A DNA stretch of 64,000 nucleotides, taken from the NCBI RefSeq assembly GCF_037023725.1, contig NZ_CP146077.1:781001-845000 (forward strand), given 5' to 3'. Every line of letters begins with the position of its first letter. Within the stretch, counting starts at the first letter, position 1. The position numbers were made by a program, and so were the translations under genes. Below are positions 26,325 through 35,454 of this stretch, in pieces. Source of the stretch: Pseudomonas bubulae (GTDB taxonomy: Bacteria; Pseudomonadota; Gammaproteobacteria; Pseudomonadales; Pseudomonadaceae). The notes beneath the pieces were generated by a model, which was given only the letters and a program-made list of their open reading frames with translations, did not search any database and was not told where the DNA came from.

Positions 26325-27685
26325 TGAGCAAAAAGAAGATTCTGATCAATGCCTTCAACATGAACTGCATTGGTCATATCAACCACGGTCTGTGGACTCA
26401 TCCACGTGACAACTCGACCACCTTCAACACCCTTGAATACTGGACTGAGTTGGCGCAGCTGCTGGAACGCGGGCTGTTCGACGGGCTTTTTATCGCCGAT
26501 ATCGTGGGGGTGTACGACGTTTATCAACAATCGGTTGATATGCCACTCAAAGAGGCGATCCAGCTACCGGTCAATGATCCCCTGCTGCTGGTTTCGGCGA
26601 TGGCTGCCGTCACCAAGAACCTCGGTTTTGGCCTGACCGCCAACCTGACCTACGACACGCCGTATTTATTCGCGCGTCGCATGTCGACCCTGGACCACCT
26701 GACCCGCGGTCGCGTGGGCTGGAATATTGTTACCGGCTACCTCGACAGTGCAGCCAAAGCCATGGGCCTGACCGAACAGGTCGAGCATGACCGGCGCTAC
26801 GATCAGGCCGATGAGTACCTGCAAGTGCTCTACAAGCTATGGGAAGGCAGCTGGGAAAACGACGCCGTGCTCAATGACCCGGCCCGGCGCATCTATGCCC
26901 GGCCCGACAAGGTGCACAAGATCAAACACGAAGGTGAGTTCTATCAGGTGGAGGGTTATCACCTTTGCGCACCGTCGCCGCAACGCACCCCGGTGCTGTT
27001 TCAGGCGGGCAGCTCGGATCGCGGCCTGGTGTTTGCCGGTCGCCATGCCGAGTGCGTGTTTATCAGCGGGCAGACCAAGGCAGCGACCAGAGCCCAGGTC
27101 GACAAGGTGCGCGCCAGCGCTGTGGCTGCGGGCCGCAACCCGGACGACATCAAGCTGTTTATGGGGATCAACGTGATCGTGGCGCCGACCGAGGCCCAGG
27201 CATTGGCCAAGCGTGACGAGTACCTGAGCTATGCCAGTGCCGAAGCCGGCGTGGCGCACTTTTCCAGCTCCACGGGTATCGACTTTGCCGATTACGAACT
27301 GGACGAGCCGATCCAGTACGTGAAGAGCAACGCGATCCAGTCCGCCACCAAAGTGCTGCAAAACAACGACTGGACCCGGCGCAAGCTGCTCGAACAGCAC
27401 GCCCTGGGCGGGCGTTACATCACGCTGGTGGGTTCGCCTGCGCAAGTGGCCGACGAGCTGGAATCCTGGATTGCAGAAACCGGCCTGGACGGGTTCAACC
27501 TGACCCGCATCGTCACCCCTGAAAGCTACGTCGATTTTATCGACTTGGTGGTCCCCGAACTGCAGCGCCGGGGCTCTTATAAAACCGCTTATGACACTGG
27601 CAGCCTGCGTCAGAAGCTGTTTGTGGAAGGCGATGCGCACTTGCCGCAACGCCATACAGGTGCGGCCTTCAGGCACAGCGCATAA
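26324..27685 (+). CDS. LLM-class FMN-dependent monooxygenase (NtaA/SnaA/DszA family)
   Basis: 453 residues of the bacterial luciferase-like TIM-barrel family: KILINAFNMNC.GHINHGLW at the start, NSTTFNTLEYWTELAQLLERGLFDGLFIADIVG, RMSTLDHLTRGRVGWNIVTGYLDSA, and FQAGSSDRG. These use FMNH2 from a partner reductase to oxygenate small organosulfur or amine substrates, for example sulfones, alkanesulfonates or dibenzothiophene sulfone. It overlaps the previous gene by one base. No flavin reductase gene is in the cluster, so one must be supplied elsewhere. The substrate is unknown; release of sulfite is the likely purpose. Confidence 0.85.
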   Translation: MSKKKILINAFNMNCIGHINHGLWTHPRDNSTTFNTLEYWTELAQLLERGLFDGLFIADIVGVYDVYQQSVDMPLKEAIQLPVNDPLLLVSAMAAVTKNLGFGLTANLTYDTPYLFARRMSTLDHLTRGRVGWNIVTGYLDSAAKAMGLTEQVEHDRRYDQADEYLQVLYKLWEGSWENDAVLNDPARRIYARPDKVHKIKHEGEFYQVEGYHLCAPSPQRTPVLFQAGSSDRGLVFAGRHAECVFISGQTKAATRAQVDKVRASAVAAGRNPDDIKLFMGINVIVAPTEAQALAKRDEYLSYASAEAGVAHFSSSTGIDFADYELDEPIQYVKSNAIQSATKVLQNNDWTRRKLLEQHALGGRYITLVGSPAQVADELESWIAETGLDGFNLTRIVTPESYVDFIDLVVPELQRRGSYKTAYDTGSLRQKLFVEGDAHLPQRHTGAAFRHSA

Positions 27686-27694
27686 CTGTTTTTT

Positions 27695-27762
27695 TGTGGG
27701 AGCGAGCCTGCTCGCGAAGCTTGCAGGACTGCCAAACTTTCGCGAGCAGGCTCGCTCCCACA
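27695..27762. repeat. REP-type inverted pair, GCGAGCCTGCTCGCGAA subclass
   Basis: TGTGGGAGCGAGCCTGCTCGC and its complement, about 25 bases apart, between the LLM monooxygenase and the MetQ-like gene within an operon-like array. It may terminate or trim the oxidoreductase mRNA from the transporter mRNA. Confidence 0.87.
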
Positions 27763-27798
27763 GGGTTCGAATTCCGACTCTTTGACTGGGCAATTATC

Positions 27799-28590
27799 AT
27801 GAACAAAAAACACGCACTGGTTCTGGCCCTCGGGCTGTTTAGCGGTTTGCTCCACGCGGCCGATAAGCCGCTCAAGGTCGGCACCACCGCCGCGTTCGCC
27901 ATTCCCCTGGAAACCGCAGTGGCCGAGGCCGACAAGCAAGGGCTCAAGGTCGAGCTGGTGGAGTTCACCGACTGGATCGCACCCAACGTCAGCCTGGCCA
28001 GCGGCGATATCGATGTGAATTACTTCCAGCACATCCCGTTCCTGGAAAACGCCAAGGCCGCCGCCGGGTTCGATTTGGCACCCTACGCCAAAGGCATCAT
28101 CAACAACGTGGGCCTGTACTCGAAAAAATACAAAAGCCTCGACGCCCTGCCTGAAGGCGCAACTGTTGCCATCGCCAATGACCCGATCAATAGCGGGCGT
28201 GGCCTGCAACTGCTGGCCAAGGCCGGGCTGATTACACTCAAGCCGGGCGTTGGCTACAAGGCGACGGAAGAGGACATCATCGCCAACCCGAAAAAGATCA
28301 AGATCCTGCAGGTTGAGGCCGTGCAACTGGTACGCGCCTACGACGATGCCGACCTGGTGCAGGGTTATCCAGCCTACATTCGCCTGTCGAAAACCTTCGA
28401 TGCCGAGTCGGCCTTGCTGTTCGACGGCATCGATCACCCCGAGTATGTGATTCAGTTCGTGATCCAGCCCAAGAACAAAGACGACCCGCGTCTGGCCAAA
28501 TTTATTGATATCTATCAGCACTCGCCAGTGGTCAAAGCTGCGCTGGATAAGACCTACGGCACTCTGTACCAGCCCGGCTGGGGAGGCTGA
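27799..28590 (+). CDS. MetQ/NlpA-family binding protein of the sulfur operon
   Basis: 263 residues: signal peptide [20 protein letters not shown] cut before ADKPLKVG, then the MetQ-type fold ([66 protein letters not shown]). There is no lipobox cysteine, so it is probably a free periplasmic protein. It heads a binding protein-ATPase-permease set that follows the oxidoreductases. The likely ligand is a methionine-like or small organosulfur compound. A second, separate MetQ lies at 58.3 kb. Confidence 0.85.
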   Translation: MNKKHALVLALGLFSGLLHAADKPLKVGTTAAFAIPLETAVAEADKQGLKVELVEFTDWIAPNVSLASGDIDVNYFQHIPFLENAKAAAGFDLAPYAKGIINNVGLYSKKYKSLDALPEGATVAIANDPINSGRGLQLLAKAGLITLKPGVGYKATEEDIIANPKKIKILQVEAVQLVRAYDDADLVQGYPAYIRLSKTFDAESALLFDGIDHPEYVIQFVIQPKNKDDPRLAKFIDIYQHSPVVKAALDKTYGTLYQPGWGG

Positions 28591-28592
28591 CC

Positions 28593-29714
28593 ATGAATGT
28601 GGCCATTGCTCGCGAGCGGCTCGATCAGCCGCAGCCCGGCGCCAACCACACCGAGCTGCACCCTGAGTTGAGCCACGCCCATGTGCGTTTTATCGGTATC
28701 GGCAAAACATATGACGGCCGCCAGGGCCCTGTGGATGCCCTCACGGGTATTGATCTGGCAATCCAGCGCGGGGAGATCTTCGGCATCATCGGGCGCAGCG
28801 GTGCTGGCAAGTCGTCGTTGATTCGCACCATCAACCGCCTCGAACAGCCTACCCGCGGCCGCGTGCTGATCGATCAGGTCGATATCGCCAGCTTTGACGA
28901 AGACAAGCTGGTGGCGCTGCGGCGCAAGATCGGCATGATCTTCCAGCACTTCAACCTGATGTCGGCCAAAACCGTATGGCAGAACGTCGAGTTGCCACTC
29001 AAGGTGGCGGGCGTGCCCAAGCTGCAACGGGAGCAGAAGGTGCGTGAGCTGCTGGAGCTGGTTGGCCTGCAAGGCAAGCACACGGCTTACCCGGCGCAAC
29101 TGTCGGGCGGGCAAAAACAGCGTGTGGGCATTGCCCGTGCGCTGGTGCACGATCCGGCGATTTTGCTGTGCGATGAAGCCACCTCGGCCCTGGACCCCGA
29201 AACCACTCAGTCGATCCTCGGTCTGCTGCGCGAAATCAACCAGCGCCTGGGCCTGACCATCATCCTCATTACCCATGAAATGGCCGTGATTCGTGATATC
29301 TGTCACCGCGTAGTGGTACTGGAGCAAGGTCGCGTGGTCGAGCAAGGCCCTGTGTGGCAGGTCTTCGGCGATCCTCAGCATGACGTCAGCAAGACCCTGC
29401 TGGCGCCTTTGCAGGCGACCCTGCCTGAAGCGCTGCGTAACCGTATTTCGGCGCAGGCACAGTCCGCACAAGCCAGCGTGATCTTGCGCCTGCGTTTTAC
29501 CGGCCGGCAGGCCCAAGAGCCTGACCTGGGCGCGCTGTTCAGCGCGCTGGGAGGGCAAGTGCGACTGCTCCACGGCGGCGTCGAACACATCCAGGGGCAT
29601 GCCCTGGGGCAACTGCTGCTCAGCGTAACCAGCACTTCGCTGGGCGCCGAAGAGCTGCGCAAACGGGCCGGGCAATGGGCACAACAGGTCGAGGTAGTGG
29701 GCTATGGGATTTGA
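28593..29714 (+). CDS. MetN-family ABC ATPase of the sulfur operon
   Basis: 373 residues. After an unusual 35-residue N-terminal extension comes the ATPase: Walker [10 protein letters not shown], the Q-loop in [15 protein letters not shown], signature [15 protein letters not shown], Walker [16 protein letters not shown] and the switch His in ITHEM. A C-terminal regulatory region (about 290-373) resembles the NIL domain of MetN, which senses methionine. It starts 2 bases after the binding-protein stop and overlaps the permease gene by 11 bases. Confidence 0.9.
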   Translation: MNVAIARERLDQPQPGANHTELHPELSHAHVRFIGIGKTYDGRQGPVDALTGIDLAIQRGEIFGIIGRSGAGKSSLIRTINRLEQPTRGRVLIDQVDIASFDEDKLVALRRKIGMIFQHFNLMSAKTVWQNVELPLKVAGVPKLQREQKVRELLELVGLQGKHTAYPAQLSGGQKQRVGIARALVHDPAILLCDEATSALDPETTQSILGLLREINQRLGLTIILITHEMAVIRDICHRVVVLEQGRVVEQGPVWQVFGDPQHDVSKTLLAPLQATLPEALRNRISAQAQSAQASVILRLRFTGRQAQEPDLGALFSALGGQVRLLHGGVEHIQGHALGQLLLSVTSTSLGAEELRKRAGQWAQQVEVVGYGI

Positions 29715-30348
29715 TCGTTTATGGCAGGGGGTGATCGACACCTTCCTGATGGTCGGTGTGTCGTCGCTGATCGCGCTGGTTCTGGGCATACCGCTGGCGG
29801 TGATCCTTGTCACCAGCGGCAAAGGCGGGATTTATCAAGCCCCCACACTGAACAAGGCTCTGGGTGCGTTCGTCAATCTGTTCCGTTCAATCCCGTTTCT
29901 GATTTTGATGGTGGCATTGATCCCGTTCACCCGCCTGATTGTGGGCACTACCTACGGCGTATGGGCGGCGGTCGTACCGCTGACCATCGCCGCCACACCG
30001 TTTTTTGCACGCATAGCTGAAGTCAGCTTGCGTGAGGTGGATCACGGTTTGATCGAGGCCGCCCAGGCCATGGGCTGTAAGCGCCATCACATTATCTGGC
30101 ACGTACTGTTGCCCGAAGCCTTACCCGGCATCGTCGGCGGTTTTACCATCACCCTGGTAACGATGATCAATTCGTCTGCCATGGCCGGTGCGATTGGTGC
30201 CGGCGGGCTGGGTGACATCGCGTACCGCTATGGTTACCAGCGCTTCGACTCGCAGGTGATGCTGACCGTGATCGTATTGCTGGTGATTCTGGTGGCCGTG
30301 ATTCAGCTGGGTGGTGACCGCCTGGCCCTGGCACTGAACAAACGCTGA
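29704..30348 (+). CDS. MetI-family ABC permease of the sulfur operon
   Basis: 214 residues, five predicted membrane segments, and the permease coupling motif ([26 protein letters not shown]). The N-terminus [23 protein letters not shown] is typical of MetI. It forms the channel with the ATPase just upstream, with which it overlaps by 11 bases. Last gene of the operon; a non-operonic methyltransferase follows 41 bases later. Confidence 0.92.
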   Translation: MGFDRLWQGVIDTFLMVGVSSLIALVLGIPLAVILVTSGKGGIYQAPTLNKALGAFVNLFRSIPFLILMVALIPFTRLIVGTTYGVWAAVVPLTIAATPFFARIAEVSLREVDHGLIEAAQAMGCKRHHIIWHVLLPEALPGIVGGFTITLVTMINSSAMAGAIGAGGLGDIAYRYGYQRFDSQVMLTVIVLLVILVAVIQLGGDRLALALNKR

Positions 30349-30389
30349 GGTATAGTCGGCGGCCAGCCCTGCCGCCGCCCGAGCCTGCG

Positions 30390-31019
30390 ATGACCCTCGA
30401 TGCAAAAACTCTCGAACAGATTGCCGCCACGACCCTGAGCCACTATCAACAGAGCGCCGAGGGCTTTCGTGAAGGCACCCGCGACCATGACGTGAGCCAG
30501 AACATCGACGCCCTGTTGCGTCATATTCAAGGTTCGGCGCCCTTCACTGTCCTGGATTTCGGCTGCGGACCGGGTCGCGACCTGCAGGCTTTCACCCGCC
30601 TCGGGCATGTGGCAATCGGGCTGGACGGCACCGAACGCTTCACCCAAATGGCCCGCGAAGACAGCGGCTGTGAAGTGTGGCACCAGGACTTCCTCAAGCT
30701 CGACTTGCCCGCTGAACGCTTCGACGGCATCTTCGCCAATGCTTCGCTGTTCCATGTGCCGACCCAGGAACTGGGCCAGGTGCTGGGCAAGCTGCATGCA
30801 GCCCTGAAATCCGGCGGCGTACTGCTCAGTTCCAACCCGCGCGGCGACAACCGCGAAGGCTGGAACGGTGAGCGTTACGGGGCTTATCACGATCTGCAGA
30901 ACTGGCGGACGATGCTGACGGCTGCAGGGTTTGCCGAGCTGGAGCACTACTACCGCCCGGCGGGCTTGCCCCGTGACCAGCAACCGTGGCTGGTGAGTGT
31001 GTGGCGTAAAACCCTGTAA
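30390..31019 (+). CDS. Class I SAM-dependent methyltransferase
   Basis: 209 residues with SAM motif I VLDFGCGPGRDL (about 50-61), an acidic motif II region (AIGLDGTERF), motif post-I DGIFANASLFHVP and motif III LKSGGVLLSSNPR. An N-terminal helix (TLSHYQQSAEGFREGTRDHDVSQN) is typical of small-molecule methylases of this type. The substrate is not recognisable. It lies close behind the sulfur operon and may be co-transcribed with it. A REP pair follows. Confidence 0.8.
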   Translation: MTLDAKTLEQIAATTLSHYQQSAEGFREGTRDHDVSQNIDALLRHIQGSAPFTVLDFGCGPGRDLQAFTRLGHVAIGLDGTERFTQMAREDSGCEVWHQDFLKLDLPAERFDGIFANASLFHVPTQELGQVLGKLHAALKSGGVLLSSNPRGDNREGWNGERYGAYHDLQNWRTMLTAAGFAELEHYYRPAGLPRDQQPWLVSVWRKTL

Positions 31020-31022
31020 ACC

Positions 31023-31109
31023 TGTGGGAGCGGGCTTGCTCGCGATGCAGGCAACACGGTTTACCTGCGTGGCCGCGGTGATGCCATCGCGAGCAAGCCC
31101 GCTCCCACA
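31023..31109. repeat. REP-type inverted pair
   Basis: TGTGGGAGCGGGCTTGCTCGC left arm and its exact complement as right arm, about 45 bases apart, between the convergent methyltransferase and SpmAB-like genes. Confidence 0.88.
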
Positions 31110-31121
31110 AGGTGGCCTGGG

Positions 31122-32351
31122 TTAGCCGAAGAACCAGTAGCACACCGCAATCGCCGCCACCACGCCGGCAAACTCGGCCAGCAGGGCGCAACCCACCGCA
31201 TGCCGGGCACGCTGGATGCCCACGGCGCCGAAGTACACCGCCAGCACATAGAACGTGGTTTCCGTGCTGCCCTGCACCGTGGCCGCCACTAGCGCCGGGA
31301 AGCTGTCCACCCCCTGGGTCTGCATGGTCTCGATCAGCAAGGCCCGCGCCGCACTGCCCGAAAAGGGTTTGACCATGGCCGTTGGCAGCGCATCGACAAA
31401 GCGCGTATCCCAACCCAGCCACTCAACCACATGGCGAATACCGTCCAGGCCAAAATCCAGTGCCCCGGAAGCACGCAGCACACCCACCGCGCACAGCATC
31501 GCCACCAGATACGGCAACAGGTTTTTCGCGACGTCGAAGCCTTCCTTGGCCCCTTCCACAAACGCTTCGTAGACCTTGACCTTGCGCAGCGCCCCGATCA
31601 CCAGAAACAGCATGATCAGGCCGAACAGCGTGAGGTTGCCCAGGATCGACGACAAGCTGGCCAGCGCCGTGGCTGACAGGGTCGCCAGCAATGCCATGAA
31701 ACCGCCCAGGATCAGCGCGCCAGGCACCAGGTACGCCAGCACCACCGGGTCCCACAGACGCAGGCGCTGGACAATGGCCACCGACAGCAAGCCGACCAGG
31801 GTCGAGGCGCTGGTGGCCAGCAGGATCGGCAGGAATACCAGTGTCGGGTCCGGCGCCCCTTGCTGGGCACGGTACATGAAGATAGTGACCGGCAGCAGGG
31901 TCAGGGACGAGGCGTTGAGCACCAGAAACAGGATCTGTGCATTACTCGCACTGGTCGGGCTCGGGTTGAGCTCTTGCAGGGCACGCATGGCCTTGAGGCC
32001 GATGGGCGTGGCCGCGTTATCCAGCCCCAGGCCGTTGGCGGCGAAGTTCAGGGTGATAAAGCCCAGCGCCGGATGCCCAGGCGGGACTTCCGGCATCAGG
32101 CGCTTGAACAGAGGTCCCAGGGCCCTGCCCAGCCAATCGACGATGCCGGCTTTTTCGGCAATGCGCAGGAAGCCGAGCCATAACGTCAGGGTGCCGAAGA
32201 GCAAGATCATCACTTCGACGGACAACTTGGCCATGGCGAAGATGCTTTCCACGATCGCCGAGAAGATCCCCGCGTTGCCCCCCACCAGCCATTGGGCGAG
32301 CGCCGACACCGTAGCGACGACGAAAAAGCTGAGCCATAGGCCGTTGAGCAT
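31122..32351 (-). CDS. SpmA/SpmB-like nucleoside-recognition membrane protein
   Basis: 409 residues, about ten membrane segments, made of two Gate/nucleoside-recognition halves: the N-terminal half (VMILLFGTLTLWLGFLRIAEKAGIVDWLG) like SpmA, and the C-terminal half (VKVYEAFVEGAKEGFDVAKNLLPYLVAML) like SpmB, here fused. GSTETTFYVLAVYFGAVGI near the end is the family signature. The ATG has AGGAG 8 bases upstream. A transport role has been proposed, but the substrate is unknown. Confidence 0.85.
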   Translation of the reverse strand: MLNGLWLSFFVVATVSALAQWLVGGNAGIFSAIVESIFAMAKLSVEVMILLFGTLTLWLGFLRIAEKAGIVDWLGRALGPLFKRLMPEVPPGHPALGFITLNFAANGLGLDNAATPIGLKAMRALQELNPSPTSASNAQILFLVLNASSLTLLPVTIFMYRAQQGAPDPTLVFLPILLATSASTLVGLLSVAIVQRLRLWDPVVLAYLVPGALILGGFMALLATLSATALASLSSILGNLTLFGLIMLFLVIGALRKVKVYEAFVEGAKEGFDVAKNLLPYLVAMLCAVGVLRASGALDFGLDGIRHVVEWLGWDTRFVDALPTAMVKPFSGSAARALLIETMQTQGVDSFPALVAATVQGSTETTFYVLAVYFGAVGIQRARHAVGCALLAEFAGVVAAIAVCYWFFG

Positions 32352-32405
32352 CAAGAAAACTCCTGGAAGATGATGCGAATGATAGCGGCCTACCCCCAGA
32401 AACAA

Positions 32406-32431
32406 CAAACCCCGGCCAGGGCCGGGGTTTG
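32406..32431 (-). terminator. Terminator of gltP
   Basis: Stem AAACCCCGGCC / GGCCGGGGTTT with an AG loop, followed on the minus strand by GTTGTTT. Lies 25 bases after the gltP stop. Confidence 0.8.
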
Positions 32432-32455
32432 TGGGAGTTGCGCTACCAGGCGAGG

Positions 32456-33775
32456 TTACTCACCTTTTGGCAGGGCTTCCTTGCTGCGCCAGTGCGGCAG
32501 CGAGTTCCAGTAGCGCTCGCCCTTGGCGTTGTCGTACATGCCTTCCCAACGGGAGATTACCAGTACCGCCAGGGCGTTACCGATCACGTTCAGGGCCGTA
32601 CGGGCCATGTCCATCACACGGTCAACACCGGCGATAAAGGCCAGGCCTTCCAGCGGGATACCCACGCTGCCCAGGGTCGCCAGCAGTACCACGAAGGATA
32701 CGCCTGGTACACCGGCGATGCCTTTGGAGGTCACCATCAGGGTCAGTACCAGCAGCAGTTGCTGGCTGATCGACAAGTCGATGCCATACAGCTGGGCGAT
32801 AAAGATTGCCGCGATGCTCTGGTACAGGGTCGAGCCGTCAAGGTTGAACGAGTAGCCGGTCGGTACCACAAAGCTGCAGATCGCTTTCGGGCAGCCGTAG
32901 GCTTCCATCTTCTCGATCACGCGTGGCAGCACGGTTTCGGAGCTGGCGGTGGAGTAAGCCAGAACCAGTTCATCCTTGAAGATACGGATCAGCTTGAACA
33001 CCGAGAAGCCGAACAGCTTGGCAATCAGGCCCAGCACCGCAACGGCGAAGAACAGGATGGCGCCGTAAACCAGCAGCACCAGCTTGGCCAGAGGCACCAG
33101 CGAGGCGAAACCGAAGTTGGCGACGGTCACGGCGATCAGGGCGAACACACCGATTGGCGCGTAGTTCATGATCATGTGAGTGACTTTGAACATCGACTCG
33201 GACACGCCCTGGAAGGTTTTCACCAGCGGGTCGCGCAGTTCGGCGTTCAGGCTCGACAAACCGAGACCGAAGAGCACCGAGAAGAAGATGATCGGCAACA
33301 TCTCACCGCGAGCCATGGCCGCGAAGATGTTCGATGGAATCAGGTTGAGGATGGTCTCGATAAACGCATGTTCATGCGTGACTTCAGCTGCCGTGGCTGC
33401 GTACTTGGAAATATCGACCGTGCCCAGGGTGCTCATGTCGATACCGGCACCGGGTTGGAACACGTTGGCCAGCACCAGGCCGACCAGGATCGCGATGGTG
33501 GTGACCACCTCGAAGTAAATGATGGTTTTAAAACCGATACGACCGAGTTTCTTCGCATCTCCCACGCCTGCAATCCCGACAACCAGTGAAGAAATCACGA
33601 TTGGGATTACGATCATCTTGATCAGACGGATAAAGATATCGCCGGCAGGTTGCAGAACGTTACTGATCCACCAGGCCTTTTCAGCACTGAAATGGTTAAG
33701 CAGCGCGCCGATTGCAATCCCGAGGACCAGACCAATCAGGATCTGCCAGGCGAGGCTAAGTTTTGCCTTCTTCAT
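32456..33775 (-). CDS. gltP: Proton/glutamate-aspartate symporter
   Basis: 439 residues, inner membrane, importing glutamate and aspartate with protons. It closely follows E. coli GltP: AGDIFIRLIKMIVIPIVISSLVVGIAGVGD, IIYFEVVTT, NVFQPGAGIDMS.L.TVDISKY, the serine-rich reentrant loop AYSTASSETVLPR, and the transport motif VPTGYSFNLDGSTLYQ. It corresponds to PA5479 and opens the syntenic block. The upstream 600 bases have a palindrome and no other gene. Confidence 0.93.
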   Translation of the reverse strand: MKKAKLSLAWQILIGLVLGIAIGALLNHFSAEKAWWISNVLQPAGDIFIRLIKMIVIPIVISSLVVGIAGVGDAKKLGRIGFKTIIYFEVVTTIAILVGLVLANVFQPGAGIDMSTLGTVDISKYAATAAEVTHEHAFIETILNLIPSNIFAAMARGEMLPIIFFSVLFGLGLSSLNAELRDPLVKTFQGVSESMFKVTHMIMNYAPIGVFALIAVTVANFGFASLVPLAKLVLLVYGAILFFAVAVLGLIAKLFGFSVFKLIRIFKDELVLAYSTASSETVLPRVIEKMEAYGCPKAICSFVVPTGYSFNLDGSTLYQSIAAIFIAQLYGIDLSISQQLLLVLTLMVTSKGIAGVPGVSFVVLLATLGSVGIPLEGLAFIAGVDRVMDMARTALNVIGNALAVLVISRWEGMYDNAKGERYWNSLPHWRSKEALPKGE

Positions 33776-34269
33776 GTCATTACCCTTACTTCAAGTGGAC
33801 TCGGGCAGAGGCTCTGAATAGAGCGCTTGAAAGCGCAAAAAGCAGAAACCGCCACCCCCGTAGAAGGTCGCCCAAACCGAGCCCGAAAGGCTCTTTGGCA
33901 GGCGAAAAAAGGCGCAACTATTCCCATGCATGAGGTGGCCGTCTAATGCCGTAAACGCCTACCCTATGCCGAATCGGCATGGGTTTTGTCCGACAAGACC
34001 TCAAATCGCCCCTCCTGAGAATCCACAGAATAGACGACATAAGTGCCGTAGACCGGCTGTTTCAAGGTCTTTTTGGCTAAGGAGGGGGTGGCATTAAGCC
34101 GCTTATATCCAAGAAATATCCGACAACACAAATCAGATATAAGTCCGGGCTATTTTTCTACAAGTCGATATACGGTCGACGTTTCGAAGTGCTGTTCAGG
34201 CCACATTTGTTTTCAAAAAAATGAACCCTGATAAGGCATTACAGCCGCCGAAAGATTTTCTCCGGGCAC
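33776..34269. other. Non-coding region upstream of gltP
   Basis: About 490 bases with no convincing gene. It contains a palindrome at 33962, a small hairpin GCGCTTGAAAGCGC near 33822, and CTTATAT/ATATAAG arms at about 34102 and 34137. Presumably the gltP promoter and operators. Confidence 0.45.
33962..33983. promoter_or_regulatory. Palindromic operator-like site upstream of gltP
   Basis: CCCTATGCCGA-A-TCGGCATGGG: perfect 7-base arms TGCCGA/TCGGCA plus flanking bases, about 190 bases before the gltP start. The size suits a dimeric regulator. Confidence 0.45.
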
Positions 34270-34293
34270 AAAAAAACCAAGGTAGAACCTTGG
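34270..34293 (-). terminator. Terminator of the DUF1328 gene
   Basis: On the minus strand, CCAAGG TTCTA CCTTGG followed by TTTTTTT. Lies about 95 bases after the stop of the DUF1328 gene. Confidence 0.8.
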
Positions 34294-34385
34294 CTGCCTG
34301 CATCCATGTAACCGGTTTCATGCCCCTCGGCCGCCGCCCGTTACCAGGACAGCGACCGTAGCCTTAAAGGAGGGGGCGGTCATCT

Positions 34386-34616
<231 letters not shown>

Positions 34617-34632
34617 TCAAGGTTGTGAACAC

Positions 34633-34917
34633 TTAAAACACCCAACGTTCAGGTGCTGGTTGCGAGCGGGCGATTTGGGTTTCGTCCGAGGCTGCGAGTT
34701 CGTAACGGCCAGTGGTATCAGACACTGGGCCAAATGCCTTGAAGTGCTGCTGGGGAGCGATGTAGTGCTGTGCAGCGGCAACCGGCTGCGGTGCTTGCTC
34801 CAACCGGCCCAACTGCTGACCACCGATCAGGGTCACCGACAACGCAAGGCTGGCGAACAGACCTTGTTGCAGATGCAATGACGAAACACGCAAGTTGGAG
34901 AATTCGTGAATATTCAT
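34633..34917 (-). CDS. Small hypothetical protein with a hydrophobic N-terminal segment
   Basis: 94 residues. AGGAG stands 7 bases before the ATG at 34917, preferred to a TTG 6 bases upstream. The segment QGLFASLALSVTLIGG (about 18-33) may be a signal or a single anchor. The rest is polar and Q/A-rich, ending PAPERWVF, with no recognised domain. A good sigma-54 motif lies upstream at 34990-35005, about 75 bases before the start. It is divergent from algB and lies 82 bases before the DUF1328 gene, same strand. Its place matches an unnamed gene next to algB in P. aeruginosa. The function is unknown. Confidence 0.7.
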   Translation of the reverse strand: MNIHEFSNLRVSSLHLQQGLFASLALSVTLIGGQQLGRLEQAPQPVAAAQHYIAPQQHFKAFGPVSDTTGRYELAASDETQIARSQPAPERWVF

Positions 34918-34989
34918 GTTCAAACTCCTGCCACCCGGTGGTCAATGTGAGGTTGAGCCGCTCTGTGCGACGCTCTGTACAAGGGTAAT

Positions 34990-35005
34990 TGCAGGGGCCG
35001 TGCCA
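34990..35005 (-). promoter_or_regulatory. Sigma-54 (RpoN) promoter
   Basis: On the minus strand TGGCACGGCCCCTGCA: the -24 GG and -12 GC are 10 bases apart, as RpoN requires, and match TGGCAC-N5-TTGCA except one base. Transcription would start near 34979 and reach the 94-residue gene. Confidence 0.7.
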
Positions 35006-35137
35006 GCTTTTGGCACAATAAAAAACCGTTATAAATCAATATGTTATCTATTTGTTCGGATGGATTTGACGCGCAACCTGCACGATGCCCGGCCTGCGGG
35101 TCGGGCGTTCTGCACGATCAGGGGATACCACACGTCG

Positions 35138-35285
35138 CGTAGCAGCTGACTCGCGGAGCGAGGCTGCGTGCGGCGGCACAGCCGTCGCAAATCAGACACC
35201 ACGGTGTGCCAGTAAAATCCGGTTTTCAGGGTTTACGACGGCTTCGCCGTCGGACGCAGCCTTGCTCCGCGAGTCAGCTGCTGCG
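35138..35285. repeat. Large inverted doublet (REPIN/MITE-like)
   Basis: Outer arms of 32 bases, 35138-35169 and 35254-35285, are inverted copies with only two mismatches (core GCAGCTGACTCGCGGAGC). The similarity runs inward through the AGCCGTCG / CGACGGCT parts to about 50 bases per arm. The spacer is about 45 bases. This is the GTAGCAGCTG-type repeat common in Pseudomonas intergenic DNA. It sits 170 bases before algB. Confidence 0.85.
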
Positions 35286-35454
35286 AGAGGGATTAATTTC
35301 GACCTGCGACTCAACGCAAAAAGCCGCAAAATCAGCCAGTTACCTTATGCAGGCCAGAGCCTTCGGTGCTAGCCTCGGAATCAATCAGAAAAATCATGCA
35401 ACTTGCCCGATTATTCCGACACTAACCAAGACCACATATAAAGGAACGTAGGAA

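Noticed and set aside
32429..33589. Plus-strand frame opposite gltP
   Set aside because: Antisense shadow; gltP is clear in the other direction.
33880..33960. Sigma-54 promoter upstream of gltP
   Set aside because: The GGGAATAGTTGC-like sequence has the wrong GG-to-GC spacing (7-8 instead of 10 bases).
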